From Aquamicrobium zhengzhouense (GTDB taxonomy: Bacteria; Pseudomonadota; Alphaproteobacteria; Rhizobiales; Rhizobiaceae), in NCBI RefSeq assembly GCF_016124105.1, contig NZ_JADGMQ010000022.1:1-54552 (forward strand): a stretch of DNA of 54,552 bases, given 5' to 3'. Shown piece by piece: positions 25,404-34,296 of the stretch. The notes beneath the pieces are model-generated. The model was not told where the DNA came from, searched no databases, and worked only from the letters and a program-made list of their open reading frames with translations. Position numbers and translations under genes: made by a program. Every line of letters begins with the position of its first letter. Position 1 is the stretch's first letter.

Positions 25404-28400
25404 TTAATGCGCAATCCAGCGGCTCTCGAACAGACGCGCGCGTTTCCATTGCGAAAGATCATCGGCTGCCTCACATGGCGCTTCCACTGCGTCACGTCGC
25501 ATGCCGAATTCCCTATCGATCAGATATCCAATGATCACGCATAACTCACTATATTCGCCGCGTTGGGCGTTTTTGGTGACAAGCGTTGCGCGCATCAACA
25601 CAGCCTCAAGGCGACGAGCTTTCCATTCTGCAGTGCCATAATCCACGAGCTCATCGTGATACTCGTCTGCAATCCAGCCATTAACAGCCTGCGCTGCTCT
25701 CCATTTTCCAGTTTCCGGGAAAAGGCCCGCGAAGTCTGTGTCGGAGGCCGTTCCGGAGCTGAGGAATGCCTTGCTCAGCTCGGAGAGGTCGTTGTGAGCA
25801 GCTCGCGCCTCCTGCGAATAGCGGCTTCGCAACTGGTTCTCTGTCCTTCGTCGCGCAACCTCGGCTTGACGGTTGTTCTCCTCGTTAAATCGGGCCGCCG
25901 CTTCCATCTCCTGGCGACGCAGTGCGATACGCCGCTCGCGCTCCTGCACGCTGCTCGCCGAAAGCGCTGCGCCCTCTTCTACCAACTCCGGGGTGATCCA
26001 AACCGGCAGCACCAAACCGTTCTTGTTAATCTGAGCGAGTGCGGCCAGGAGGCGAGCGAGATCGTCCGCCTGCGCGTAGACGATCCGGCATGAATTTCTC
26101 TGGATGTTCGAGAAGGCGCGGTCGAGCGTTACGACCAATCGGCTCATATTGGCCGGAACATGTCGCTCAATTGCAGTCCCTGCAAGTTCGAACGCATTCT
26201 CGTGATCGGCCGCGTCCGCTGGCGGAACCACCGTACACAAAGTGGTGTCAGCGTTATCAAGGGAGACAAAGCCAAAGCCCTGGCGCACGCCGGCGGTTAC
26301 CTCGTCCTTGATCTGCATTGACATTTGCGCGTCCGCTTCGACGGTCTGCCCAACCGAAGACCAGGAGACGAGGTCGATAGCCTTGAATGTGCCAGCCTCA
26401 AAAGCGGAGATAATCGGCTGAACCTCCAGAAGATCGTTCGACAGGAGAGTTCCCCGTTCTATGACCAACACGTCCTGCTTCAAGGCGTTTCGGGCATTGC
26501 ACAAGCCGGACGCAGAGATCTGCTGTGCGCCCAGCTTGCGCAAGATAGGCGTCACATAGTCGCCAAGTGGCAGATTCTGAGAGTCCGGCCCGATCCAGCA
26601 AAGGTTTGCAGTGCCGTTTTCGAAAGTGGTTAGACCGACAAGATTGACGATAAGATGGGGGGCATTCGGGCTGTAATTGCCAAGAATGATTACATCGCGC
26701 GGATCACCAGTCAGAAGAGACTGGTTGGCATCTGTGATTGCCAGACCGTTATCAGCTTGTTCAACCGCGGTCTCCGAGGATACCTCGCTATAGACGAACC
26801 CATCCAGCTCGGCACGGAGCTTCAGCCTGTCAACAGCGTTGGCGGCAAGGCGTTGGGCGTTGAAAAGCGCCTCATCCTGACCAGATGAAACACTCTTGGC
26901 GATAAGTTCCTGCAATTCCAACAGATCGTTGACGGCCTCATGGAGAATGTTGGCCCCGACAAAATCCGCGATGAATGCCTCGGTTCTGCGTAGTTCCGCA
27001 GCAGCGGTCGCGCGGGCGTTTATTCGGGAGATTTCGACGGCTGTCTTCTGTTCCTCGATGAATGTCTGATAACTGTCCTCACTCTTCAGCAATTCATCCA
27101 CGTTGAGGATCACCTGCTCGATCTGTTTCACATCGTCAGAGGCTTCAAGCTGACGCAGGCGCACAACAGCCCGGGCGACATCGATCGCGTTCGTGAATGT
27201 TCGTTTGCTTTCAGTGAAGTCGGCGATTGATGACAGCAGTGAAGCGAGGCGCTGCTTGCCTGCGCTAAGCGCAAGTCGGCCGCGTTCGGCTTCGGCTGCC
27301 TCCCTCGCAGTGCGCTCTTCCTCGGCTGCCTGATCCTGCTGCGCCTTGAACTCGTCGGCGGCCCGCGACGCAAGTCGCAGCATATTATGGTCGCCAGCCT
27401 GCGCAGTTACCGCACAATCGCTACTGGCCGAGGCCCAGTCATGTCGCGCAACCGCGATACCGCAGCCAAGTTTCGAGCGGGCCCCCTTTAAGGCTGCCTG
27501 GGTTTGCAAAAAGGAAGCTGAATCCACCGTTAGCTCGGCATCACTTCCCTCAGCAGCGACCTCGACAGACGGGGTCTGCCGCGCCAATGCATCGAGTGCA
27601 TCGGAAATCCGGCGGTCCAGATGCTCAAGTTCCGACAAAAGGTTCCTTTGATGTGGATGAGCCAATGCAGACAAGCATTTGGCGACCGCGTCTTCGATTT
27701 CGGCACCGGGCGCCGCCTCGCTACAAATATCGGCGGCACCGACGGCGAGCGCCAATTCGGCCCGATATTCAACGAACGATGCCTTGTCCGGCAATCCACT
27801 CTGCCGAAATTCCACATAATCGCTGTGATCTGCGAAACCCGCCGCAAGAGCCTCCTCGAATTCATGGCGATCCGTAAAGCCGCCATCTCTCGCCAGCCGA
27901 AAGTCCTCGGCGCTTTCAAAGCCCGATGCCCGGAACTTGCGATAGTCGTCGTACCGGTTGAAACCTTGCTGTCTGGCGATCGCCAAATCCTGAGCGTTAT
28001 CGAAGCCTCCCTCTCGTGCTGCGACAAGCTCTTCTCGCGTCTCGAAACCTAGAGCCGCTGCATCCGCAAGTTCTCGTGCGCTGCGAAAGCCCAACTGCGC
28101 GAGATACTCGACATGCGAGATATAGCCTTCCTCGAGCACGACAGGCGCAAGCTCATATGCGGCTATGAACGAAGCTTCCGCCCTGCGCGTACCTGGTCCG
28201 CGATCGCCGTCAACGACCATGTCGTAGAAGCCCAGCCGAGCCATGGCCGCTTGAAGTCGACGGACATATTGAATTTCCTTACGACGGATTTCATTTTGCC
28301 GCGCTCTTTGCTCCGCGGCAGCAGCCCGCTGCCGCTGGCGTACGGCTTGATCCTCTGCTTGCCGTCGCTGACGATGTTCCTGCCGACGCATATCCTGTTC

Positions 28401-28517
28401 AATGATGCGGCCCATCATATTTATGATGCCACCAACATCTTGCGCTGCCGTTGGAACAACACTGCTGATGAGCGCCGATACACAAAGCGCCCAGGTGACG
28501 CGCCGCAGAACAATCAT
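25404..28517 (-). CDS. Large secreted protein with peptidoglycan-binding-like segment and 14-residue repeats
   Basis: 1037 residues. A Sec signal peptide ends near PTAAQ (residue 26). Residues about 40-80 are a Gln/Arg-rich coiled coil. Residues about 81-123 (VRRLQAAMARLGFYDMVVDG, DRGPGTRRAEASF) resemble a PG_binding_1 unit. Residues 143-254 are eight tandem 14-residue repeats of the type GFxxxxELxxARxx. Residues about 290-560 are helical with further charged coiled stretches. Residues about 580-820 look globular (VDxxx LIVNLVGLTTFENG, ETTLCTVVPP-like), followed by a second coiled segment rich in Arg/Glu and a C-terminal domain. I do not know a function. Location in the periplasm or cell envelope is inferred from the signal peptide and the first domain. 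It stands alone between a LysR remnant and the replication genes. Confidence 0.75.
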   Translation of the reverse strand: MIVLRRVTWALCVSALISSVVPTAAQDVGGIINMMGRIIEQDMRRQEHRQRRQAEDQAVRQRQRAAAAEQRARQNEIRRKEIQYVRRLQAAMARLGFYDMVVDGDRGPGTRRAEASFIAAYELAPVVLEEGYISHVEYLAQLGFRSARELADAAALGFETREELVAAREGGFDNAQDLAIARQQGFNRYDDYRKFRASGFESAEDFRLARDGGFTDRHEFEEALAAGFADHSDYVEFRQSGLPDKASFVEYRAELALAVGAADICSEAAPGAEIEDAVAKCLSALAHPHQRNLLSELEHLDRRISDALDALARQTPSVEVAAEGSDAELTVDSASFLQTQAALKGARSKLGCGIAVARHDWASASSDCAVTAQAGDHNMLRLASRAADEFKAQQDQAAEEERTAREAAEAERGRLALSAGKQRLASLLSSIADFTESKRTFTNAIDVARAVVRLRQLEASDDVKQIEQVILNVDELLKSEDSYQTFIEEQKTAVEISRINARATAAAELRRTEAFIADFVGANILHEAVNDLLELQELIAKSVSSGQDEALFNAQRLAANAVDRLKLRAELDGFVYSEVSSETAVEQADNGLAITDANQSLLTGDPRDVIILGNYSPNAPHLIVNLVGLTTFENGTANLCWIGPDSQNLPLGDYVTPILRKLGAQQISASGLCNARNALKQDVLVIERGTLLSNDLLEVQPIISAFEAGTFKAIDLVSWSSVGQTVEADAQMSMQIKDEVTAGVRQGFGFVSLDNADTTLCTVVPPADAADHENAFELAGTAIERHVPANMSRLVVTLDRAFSNIQRNSCRIVYAQADDLARLLAALAQINKNGLVLPVWITPELVEEGAALSASSVQERERRIALRRQEMEAAARFNEENNRQAEVARRRTENQLRSRYSQEARAAHNDLSELSKAFLSSGTASDTDFAGLFPETGKWRAAQAVNGWIADEYHDELVDYGTAEWKARRLEAVLMRATLVTKNAQRGEYSELCVIIGYLIDREFGMRRDAVEAPCEAADDLSQWKRARLFESRWIAH
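27756..28091 (-). repeat. Eight 42-base coding repeats (14 residues each)
   Basis: Eight consecutive units in the 1037-residue protein, at residues 143, 157, 171, 185, 199, 213, 227 and 241. Each starts GF (GL in the last) and carries D/E-L/Y/F at positions 7-8, for example GFETREELVAAREG, GFDNAQDLAIARQQ, GFESAEDFRLARDG. A shorter 12-residue unit (GYISHVEYLAQL) precedes them. The DNA of the units has diverged, so the array is old. Confidence 0.85.
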
Positions 28518-29070
28518 ATTTATTCCCCCAACCGGTAACAGGCTATACGGTTGTGGTGAATTCGCAACTGTGATTATTCGACATTGTCAGTCGTACACTT
28601 CGCCGACGAAGTCTTTTAGATAATGCTTACTTGGAATATTAGAATACGTTGCTGAATCTTCGTTTCGTCGATCGTTGTCGCTACTTCCTTCGAGAGAGCA
28701 CCGGCAATGCACAGATTTCTCGAAACTAGGCTCAAGACGGGCGAGCTCTCAGTGTTTCTCGATGTTTGAGTGTGCGGTGAACCGCAGCGTCTAGAGCAGC
28801 TCTAACTGTTTGTTTTTAATTCCGAATTTCCACGCGGTCCGAATCGTATGGTTAATTTTCCGTTCTCTGTGGTCGAGCAGGATTTCAGCCGACGGGCAAT
28901 TGCACGCTCTGCTCAATGAGAGAGCCGGTTTTGCCGCAGCGGCGGAGGCCCCTCCCCTCTTTTTAACAAAACGGCGAGGATCGGGATATTGTCCCGCTGG
29001 GACGACACCGGCGAACAAACGACGCAGAGCAGCGCCATGCAACGATCAGGCCGTCATCCGGTTGGACCCC
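28518..29070. other. Gene-free region between secreted protein and repC
   Basis: 553 bases, clearly more AT-rich than the flanks from about 28540 to 28900. It probably holds the promoter of the minus-strand secreted protein gene (reading away from 28517). I see no tRNA, convincing small gene or paired repeat. Confidence 0.35.
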
Positions 29071-30330
29071 TCACCCGACTTCGCGCCGTTCCCCCTCAAG
29101 GGCGGCCAGCATGGGGCGGACGGAGAACTTGCCTTGCTCGGCCCGCTCGGTGAGCGCGCGCAGATAGCCGCCTGGGGAGCGGATGCCGTCGGCGCGCTCA
29201 AGGATGGCCGCGACCGTGATTGCCGCGCCTTGGGTTCCCATGGCCTCGCACGCACGTCTCCATGCGTCCGGCGAGATGCCCAGCATGGCTCGCACGAGTT
29301 CTGCCGTCGAAATGGCGTCGCGCCAATCATTTATGCCGTCTTTGGCGTAGCTCGCCAGCGTCGGGCACACGCCAAGCACATAGGCGAGTGGCGCAGTTTC
29401 CCCTTTCTGTTCCGGCGCAGCTGTCTGATGGGTCTCATCCGAACCTTTCGCCGCTTCGTTAGGGATTTTGGTGCTCACCTCGCGCTTCGGCTCTGTTTCG
29501 GAGCTTAGTTCAAATTGGGGGTCTGTATTTGAATTCTGATAGTGCCGCTCGAAATGAGAGTCATTGCCGCTCATTTCTTGTTCCGTGAAGGAGTCGAGAT
29601 AGGTCTTTTCCACCCGTGCGCGCAGTGCAACGAGGTCCTCACGGCGGCGCTCCAGCACACTTCGTTCAGCCTGACGCGGCAAACGTTTTGCAAGGGGCTG
29701 CAACTGCATCAGGAAGCTTGCCCAGTCGCCGTTGAGCCTTTCGGCAAGACCGGCCTCAATAACCTTGCCAGTGTCGCGCAGATGGATTGAAATCTCCGTC
29801 CGCAGCTTTTGAAGCGCCCTCGCCTCGTCGCGCACAGCTTCCGCTGCTGCGTAGATCTCGCCCGCCGCAAGCGCCAGGGGCGACAGGTCGAAGCCAAAGG
29901 CATCCGCAATCGTACCGCGCTCGTCACGGCGGCAGTAGCGCTTGCCATTGGCGCTGTCGCGGCGAAGGATCAGCCCCGCTTCTACGAGAGCGGCAATGTG
30001 CCGGCGCAAGGTTGCTTCAGCCATTCCCCGGCTGCGCAGCGACAGCTCCGCATTTGATGGAAAGACGACGATCGGCTCCGAACCGTCGATCTCACGCGGC
30101 GTGTGAAAGCTCAAAAGCGCTTCCAGGACGACGATTGTGCGATCAGACAGACCAAAGACGCCCCGCGCTTCAGACAGGGCGCGAATAAGTTGCCATTTGT
30201 CGGCGCGGCCGTTGTCGTTGCCGCCATTCTTGAGTGCGCTGCGCTTGCGCTCGACAGCTTCCCGCCGCTGAAAATCGGCAACACTTACCCGTCCGCCGCC
30301 AAAAGGCGTCGCTCCAAAAAGCTCAGTCAT
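29071..30330 (-). CDS. repC: Replication initiation protein RepC
   Basis: 419 residues. Family features are the N-terminal opening with GGRVSVADFQRR, the conserved KWQLIRALSEARGVFGLSDRT, VLEALLSFHTPREI with SEPIVVFPSNAELSLRSRGM (a winged-helix origin-binding region), and the C-terminal domain ending SPGGYLRALTERAEQGKFSV. RepC is the initiator of repABC replicons, and in this class the origin lies inside the repC gene, which I infer here too. It is the last gene of the repA-repB-repC operon on the minus strand, and its translation is expected to be limited by the counter-transcribed RNA encoded just upstream. Confidence 0.95.
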   Translation of the reverse strand: MTELFGATPFGGGRVSVADFQRREAVERKRSALKNGGNDNGRADKWQLIRALSEARGVFGLSDRTIVVLEALLSFHTPREIDGSEPIVVFPSNAELSLRSRGMAEATLRRHIAALVEAGLILRRDSANGKRYCRRDERGTIADAFGFDLSPLALAAGEIYAAAEAVRDEARALQKLRTEISIHLRDTGKVIEAGLAERLNGDWASFLMQLQPLAKRLPRQAERSVLERRREDLVALRARVEKTYLDSFTEQEMSGNDSHFERHYQNSNTDPQFELSSETEPKREVSTKIPNEAAKGSDETHQTAAPEQKGETAPLAYVLGVCPTLASYAKDGINDWRDAISTAELVRAMLGISPDAWRRACEAMGTQGAAITVAAILERADGIRSPGGYLRALTERAEQGKFSVRPMLAALEGERREVG

Positions 30331-30386
30331 TTTCGAGTCACCTCGTCTTGAGGCACAGAAATCCGTGGCCGGAACGCACCGACGCC

Positions 30387-30414
30387 TTGACAGCGGGACT
30401 CGGAAGTGATTCTT
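30387..30414 (+). promoter_or_regulatory. Promoter of the counter-transcribed RNA
   Basis: A consensus -35 TTGACA at 30387-30392, 16 bases of spacer and a -10-like ATTCTT at 30409-30414 point right, opposite to the rep genes. The start would fall near 30420. Confidence 0.55.
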
Positions 30415-30419
30415 TCGGA

Positions 30420-30473
30420 TTGCTACATTCGAAAAGGGGCTTCCGGGATGGTAACGTTCTGGGGGCCTTTTTT
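30420..30473 (+). ncRNA. Counter-transcribed RNA (ctRNA, incA/inc-alpha) of the repABC cassette
   Basis: In repABC plasmids a small antisense RNA of about 50-60 bases is made from the repB-repC gap and lowers RepC synthesis. Here the 220-base gap carries, on the plus strand, a promoter at 30387-30414 and a terminator whose 9-bp stem GGCTTCCGG / CTGGGGGCC (30438-30446 and 30459-30467, with three wobble pairs) is followed by six T. The expected product is about 54 bases. The location, orientation and length match the known ctRNA class; the exact 5' end is inferred. Confidence 0.78.
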
Positions 30474-30551
30474 CTTGCCTGTTTCTCCGTTGTTCGTGTC
30501 GTCTTGTACGCGGTTACGCACCGGGCAGGCGGCAAACCCGCCCGGCAAACT

Positions 30552-31598
30552 CTATTTCTCGCCTCCGCTCTCCTGGAAGGCGGCGTGAAGCTCTGGCAGG
30601 CGGGAAGCGAGATAATCCGCGAATCCCTTGCCCGCTGATTCGGGAATCGTCAGCCGCACCGCCCTGCCCGCGCGTGCGAGCTCAGCGATGGGCGAGCCGG
30701 AGGGCGTCGCGATCGTCACCGTCTTGGCGTCTCTGGCCGCAGCCCCCCTCCCCTTCGCTGAAGCCTGGAGCCGATCGAAAAGACGCTGGAAGCGCGTATC
30801 GCTGTCGGCTTCCAGGAAATCCGGTGCGGCAAGTTCGCTCTCAGCCAGGCCGTCACTGTCCTTTTCCAACAGCTCTCCAAGGGCGAGCCAGCGCGGGCGT
30901 CCAACCTTGGGCGCGGGGCCAATGGCGCGCACCACTTGTGGCGGTACGGCTTCGGCGACCTGGATCAGGCGCGACATTTCCGACTTGTGAACGGAAAGCG
31001 CTGCCATCGCGGTCGCGCGGTCGAAACCGTGATCGAGCAACAATTTGGCGAAGAAGGCGCGCTCGATGAAGGACAGGTCGCGCCGCTCGGCATTTTCCTT
31101 GCCCTGCGCCATAACCAGCGCCGTATCATCAAGGCTGCGCACGACAGCGCGAACCGGCTGGCCAATCTCGCGCGCTGCCTGAACGCGGCGGTGACCATAA
31201 GCAAGCTGATAGACACCTGCCGCCGCCTTGGCCGGATCGGCATGTGGGCGCACCAGCACAGGAACCTGCTGACCGCTCTCCCACATGCTCTGCTTGAGGG
31301 CCTGAAACTCCGGGTCGTTGATCGCGCCATCACTGAGACGATCGGCAAAAGGCGACCGCTCGATCAGCTTCGGATCCAGTTCGACGACCTGCTCTCCGGC
31401 AGCGAGCGTTTCGCGCAGCCGTCTCGCCTCCTCTGCTTCTTGCGACAAGGAGCCGAGGGAGAGCCCCATGGCGCGAACGGCAGCCGAGGGCGTGCGCTTG
31501 ACGCCGGCATCGCTAATCGGTGTTGGAACGGCGTTCGCCGCCTCTTCCGGCGCCTCACCGGCGAAAAGCGATTTCAGCCTGTCCTTCCTAGCGTTCAT
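30552..31598 (-). CDS. repB: Plasmid partitioning protein RepB (ParB-like)
   Basis: 348 residues from the ATG at 31598; a GTG codon directly before it at 31601 is an alternative, and AGGAGG lies upstream of both. The N terminus carries the RepA-interaction region, then the ParB/Srx domain (VELDPKLIERSPFADRL and VYQLAYGHRRVQAAREIG), the centromere-binding helix-turn-helix (FDRATAMAALSVHKSEMSRL) and a C-terminal dimerisation part. RepB binds the parS palindromes at 31685 and 33159 and works with RepA to segregate the replicon. One parS sits in the repA-repB gap. Confidence 0.95.
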   Translation of the reverse strand: MNARKDRLKSLFAGEAPEEAANAVPTPISDAGVKRTPSAAVRAMGLSLGSLSQEAEEARRLRETLAAGEQVVELDPKLIERSPFADRLSDGAINDPEFQALKQSMWESGQQVPVLVRPHADPAKAAAGVYQLAYGHRRVQAAREIGQPVRAVVRSLDDTALVMAQGKENAERRDLSFIERAFFAKLLLDHGFDRATAMAALSVHKSEMSRLIQVAEAVPPQVVRAIGPAPKVGRPRWLALGELLEKDSDGLAESELAAPDFLEADSDTRFQRLFDRLQASAKGRGAAARDAKTVTIATPSGSPIAELARAGRAVRLTIPESAGKGFADYLASRLPELHAAFQESGGEK

Positions 31599-31684
31599 CA
31601 CAATGATCCTCCTTCGAGGCCATTAGGCAGCATCTGGCGAAGGGGTGGATAAGTCTGTCCCCGGCAGGGCCGGACGGGACGCTT

Positions 31685-31700
31685 GTTGACAGCTGTCAAC
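31685..31700. promoter_or_regulatory. parS centromere site, copy 1
   Basis: Perfect 16-bp palindrome GTTGACAGCTGTCAAC between the repA stop and the repB start. It matches the known repABC parS consensus and is identical to the copy at 33159-33174. Confidence 0.93.
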
Positions 31701-31713
31701 TTTGCTGCGGCCA

Positions 31714-32922
31714 TCAGTTCCGCCCCCAGCTTTGCAGCATCAACCCTTCGACTTCCGCATTCACCGCATTCAGCGCCTCATAGGCTCGGTCATAGGTGGT
31801 GCGATTGAAATTCTCTCTGCCGACCTCGTAGAGCGTTTGCTTTGAAAGCCCCGCATCCGAAATGGCAGTCGATTTCAGCATCGGCGCGGTCAGGACGCGA
31901 TCGGCGAATTGCGTGCGCAGGAAGCCCGCGATCTGCGTTTGCGGACCGTCATTCGGTTCGTAGCGCGTGATGAGATAACGCAGAAAGTCGAAGTTGAGCT
32001 CGCCGCCCGCCTCACGCACAACCGACAGAAGATCGGACGTCATGAACAGGAACTGGCTCATCGAGGCGACATCCAGCATCTGCGGATGAACCGTGACCAG
32101 CACCGATGTCGCCGCACAAAGCGCGCTCAACGTAAGGTAACCAAGCTGCGGCGGGCAGTCGATGACGACCACGTCGTAATTCGCCTCAATCGACTGGATC
32201 GCCTGCTGGACACGCGCAAAGAACAAGCCGCCGCCATCATCTTCGGTGCGACGAGCCAGATGTTGCGGCGTGGTATGCTCGAACTCCTGCAGTTCCAGAT
32301 TGCCGGGTACAATGTCGAGCCCGTCAAAATAGGTCTTGCGAATGATCGAGGCGAGGGGACGGCGCTCTGAATCGTAGCGGATCGCGCCGTAGAGCGTGTC
32401 GTTGCCCGAAAGGTCCAGCTCCGGCTGATAACCAAACAGCGCGGAGAGCGAAGCCTGCGGATCGAGATCGATCGCAAGTGTGCGATAGCCCTGAAGCGCG
32501 AAATATTGCGCCAGATGCGCCGAGGTGGTGGTTTTACCCGAACCGCCCTTGAAGTTCGTTATGGCAATGACCTGAAGATGCTCGCCGGGTTGACGCCACT
32601 TTATATATTGCTTGGCCTTGGCCGCGCTCTGGCCCGCAAGATGGTGGCGCAGTGCGTTAACGTCGGCGAGCGAGTAATGACGGCGACCACCGGGGCCCAC
32701 CTCCGGCTGTGGCCCCTCTCCGGAGATCGACAATTGGCGCAAATAGCCATCGCTGACGCCGATCAACTTTGCGGCTTCACCAGAGGTGAACGAGCGCAGC
32801 GTCTTCATCGCCGTCGGCGGGAACAGCCTGCCGCGAAGCGCGGCGAGCTGCGCCGACAAAAGCTGCGCATCCGCAGCAATCTGGATGTCAGCCGGTTGCG
32901 TTTCTGGTTGGGCGATCGTCAT
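31714..32922 (-). CDS. repA: Plasmid partitioning protein RepA (ParA-like ATPase)
   Basis: 402 residues from ATG 32922 (MTIAQPETQP); a longer upstream frame has no ribosome binding site and lacks family likeness. An N-terminal MerR-like helix-turn-helix (residues about 44-62, SGEAAKLIGVSDGYLRQL) precedes the ParA ATPase with Walker A FKGGSGKTTT (124-133) and the later VVVIDCPPQLGYLTLSAL. RepA binds ATP, drives segregation together with RepB, and represses its own operon. The inverted repeat at 33104 and parS at 33159 lie upstream. Confidence 0.95.
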   Translation of the reverse strand: MTIAQPETQPADIQIAADAQLLSAQLAALRGRLFPPTAMKTLRSFTSGEAAKLIGVSDGYLRQLSISGEGPQPEVGPGGRRHYSLADVNALRHHLAGQSAAKAKQYIKWRQPGEHLQVIAITNFKGGSGKTTTSAHLAQYFALQGYRTLAIDLDPQASLSALFGYQPELDLSGNDTLYGAIRYDSERRPLASIIRKTYFDGLDIVPGNLELQEFEHTTPQHLARRTEDDGGGLFFARVQQAIQSIEANYDVVVIDCPPQLGYLTLSALCAATSVLVTVHPQMLDVASMSQFLFMTSDLLSVVREAGGELNFDFLRYLITRYEPNDGPQTQIAGFLRTQFADRVLTAPMLKSTAISDAGLSKQTLYEVGRENFNRTTYDRAYEALNAVNAEVEGLMLQSWGRN

Positions 32923-33103
32923 CAACACCGTTCTGCCTGCCTGTGTGAAGCCGGAGAATCGTCTCCGACTCACCTCCAATACGAATTCTACGCGAAGAAA
33001 CCAAAAGTGACAGTGTGGACCGGGAGTAACGGCAAAGCTCTGTGCAGAACCCACTTTCCGTAGATAGGGTGGGCCAACCGTCGATTCTCGTCAAGGGAAT
33101 TAG

Positions 33104-33121
33104 GGTTAACGGAAATTAACC
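33104..33121. promoter_or_regulatory. Inverted repeat upstream of repA, possible RepA operator
   Basis: GGTTAA-N6-TTAACC, a perfect 6-bp inverted repeat 180 bases before the repA start and 110 before the divergent gene at 33232. RepA of repABC systems autorepresses through a palindrome in the repA promoter region; this is the best candidate. Confidence 0.45.
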
Positions 33122-33158
33122 TTTCTGCAACCGATGCAGGGCCCAATGCAGGCACTTA

Positions 33159-33174
33159 GTTGACAGCTGTCAAC
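33159..33174. promoter_or_regulatory. parS centromere site, copy 2
   Basis: A second perfect GTTGACAGCTGTCAAC palindrome upstream of repA, identical to copy 1 at 31685-31700. Two sites flanking repA are typical of repABC cassettes. Confidence 0.93.
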
Positions 33175-33231
33175 TCGGTTGGACCGCACGCCAGCCTTGA
33201 ACCAGCTGCTGCAAAAACCCATTACTCACCC

Positions 33232-33756
33232 ATGGCCAAGGCGAAAACAAAGACAAAGCTCACTGACGAGGACCTGATACGCGAGTGGCGCCTGGATCCC
33301 TCGGTGACCCTTGGATCCGCTGTCCGCCTCAAAGGCATCCTCCTCGAAATCCGCGCGCGGTTGCCCCGCCCGATCCGCAAAGATCTCGACATCGAAGCCA
33401 GCGCACTCGTCCTTCGCATGCCCAAAGAAGAGGCCCAGGCATTTGCCGGCGCCGTCGAGATCATCGAAGTCGCAATGAGGGGCGTCGCGGATCTTCCGGT
33501 GATCCCCCGGGAGATCGAAGACATTCTGTCGATCTCAGCGTCGCTGCGCCACAAATGGCTCAAGGATGGGCGGCTGAAAAGTGCAGGCACACGCACCGTG
33601 CGCCTGCGGGGCAGGGCACGAAAGATCACTTTCCATGTCTTCGATCCGCATTATGTCGAAGACCTTCTCGATCGCGATCAGGTAGCCACATGGCGCGAGC
33701 AGGATAATCACCGCCACCGAGAGCCGCCGCCACGCAGCCGCACGCGCAGCCCATAA
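33232..33756 (+). CDS. Conserved-looking hypothetical gene divergent from repA
   Basis: 174 residues starting at ATG 33232. The N terminus is Lys-rich (AKAKTKTKLTDEDLIREW), the middle helical (KGILLEIRARLPRPIRKDLDI), and residues about 105-145 look like a helix-turn-helix or small DNA-binding segment (ISASLRHKWLKDGRLKSAGT) followed by beta strands. I do not recognise the family. It sits 57 bases from parS copy 2 and points away from repA, so it may be a plasmid maintenance or regulatory factor. Another frame continues protein-like sequence after the stop (ending KNWDDFDLDGLLR near 33870), which suggests a frameshift near the C terminus. Confidence 0.6.
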   Translation: MAKAKTKTKLTDEDLIREWRLDPSVTLGSAVRLKGILLEIRARLPRPIRKDLDIEASALVLRMPKEEAQAFAGAVEIIEVAMRGVADLPVIPREIEDILSISASLRHKWLKDGRLKSAGTRTVRLRGRARKITFHVFDPHYVEDLLDRDQVATWREQDNHRHREPPPRSRTRSP

Positions 33757-33912
33757 GCGGTTGACGAAAAAGGCTGCCACCGAAGCGTCAGATAAGGATG
33801 CCTCAGCTTCGCCCATAAATACGGGCCTCAAGAACTGGGACGATTTCGACCTCGACGGCCTTCTGCGCTAGGCTCGCGCCTTACGCGCAGCTTCATTTAA
33901 CCCCGAGCTTCA

Positions 33913-34140
33913 TCAAACAGTCCAATATCCCCGCTGCGTTCGACGCTTGAGCTGAGCTTGCCAGGCCCGTTCCGCAGCCTGCGCATCTGGATGGAGTTCA
34001 ATGATCTGTCGCCCCGTTGTTCCGATGCGGCCCCAGCGCCGCACTAAAGCCACATCGCCGAACAAGGTCGGCTCGAGGGACAGCGCATAAAAGCGGTACG
34101 CGTTGGCGGCGGGATCTATGCGATGCATCAGAATTGTCAT
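33913..34140 (-). CDS. WGR-domain small protein
   Basis: About 75 residues from ATG 34140 (MTILMHRIDPAANAYRFYAL). Nearly the whole protein is a WGR domain: RFYALSLEPTLFGDVALVRRWGRIGTTGRQ, then ERAWQAQLKRRTQRGY. WGR domains bind nucleic acid and occur alone in small alphaproteobacterial plasmid proteins as well as in PARP and MolR proteins. No other domain is present. The role is unknown; plasmid-borne position between repA and the integrase is common for these genes. Confidence 0.8.
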   Translation of the reverse strand: MTILMHRIDPAANAYRFYALSLEPTLFGDVALVRRWGRIGTTGRQIIELHPDAQAAERAWQAQLKRRTQRGYWTV

Positions 34141-34296
34141 GCCGGCAATTTGCCGACATCGATTCTGAGCGTCCAACGCGTATTATGAATCGATCAGCTT
34201 GCGCCGATTCATCCGGTTGATGGATCGCGTGTGGTTTCGCCGCGCTGCCACCAGCCTCTCCTTCATAAGGAAGGGGGCCCGGGGGAGGGGAGGGGC

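Noticed and set aside
28810-29508. Plus-strand frame opposite the repC end and its downstream region
   Set aside because: It overlaps conserved repC sequence and shows no protein family features.
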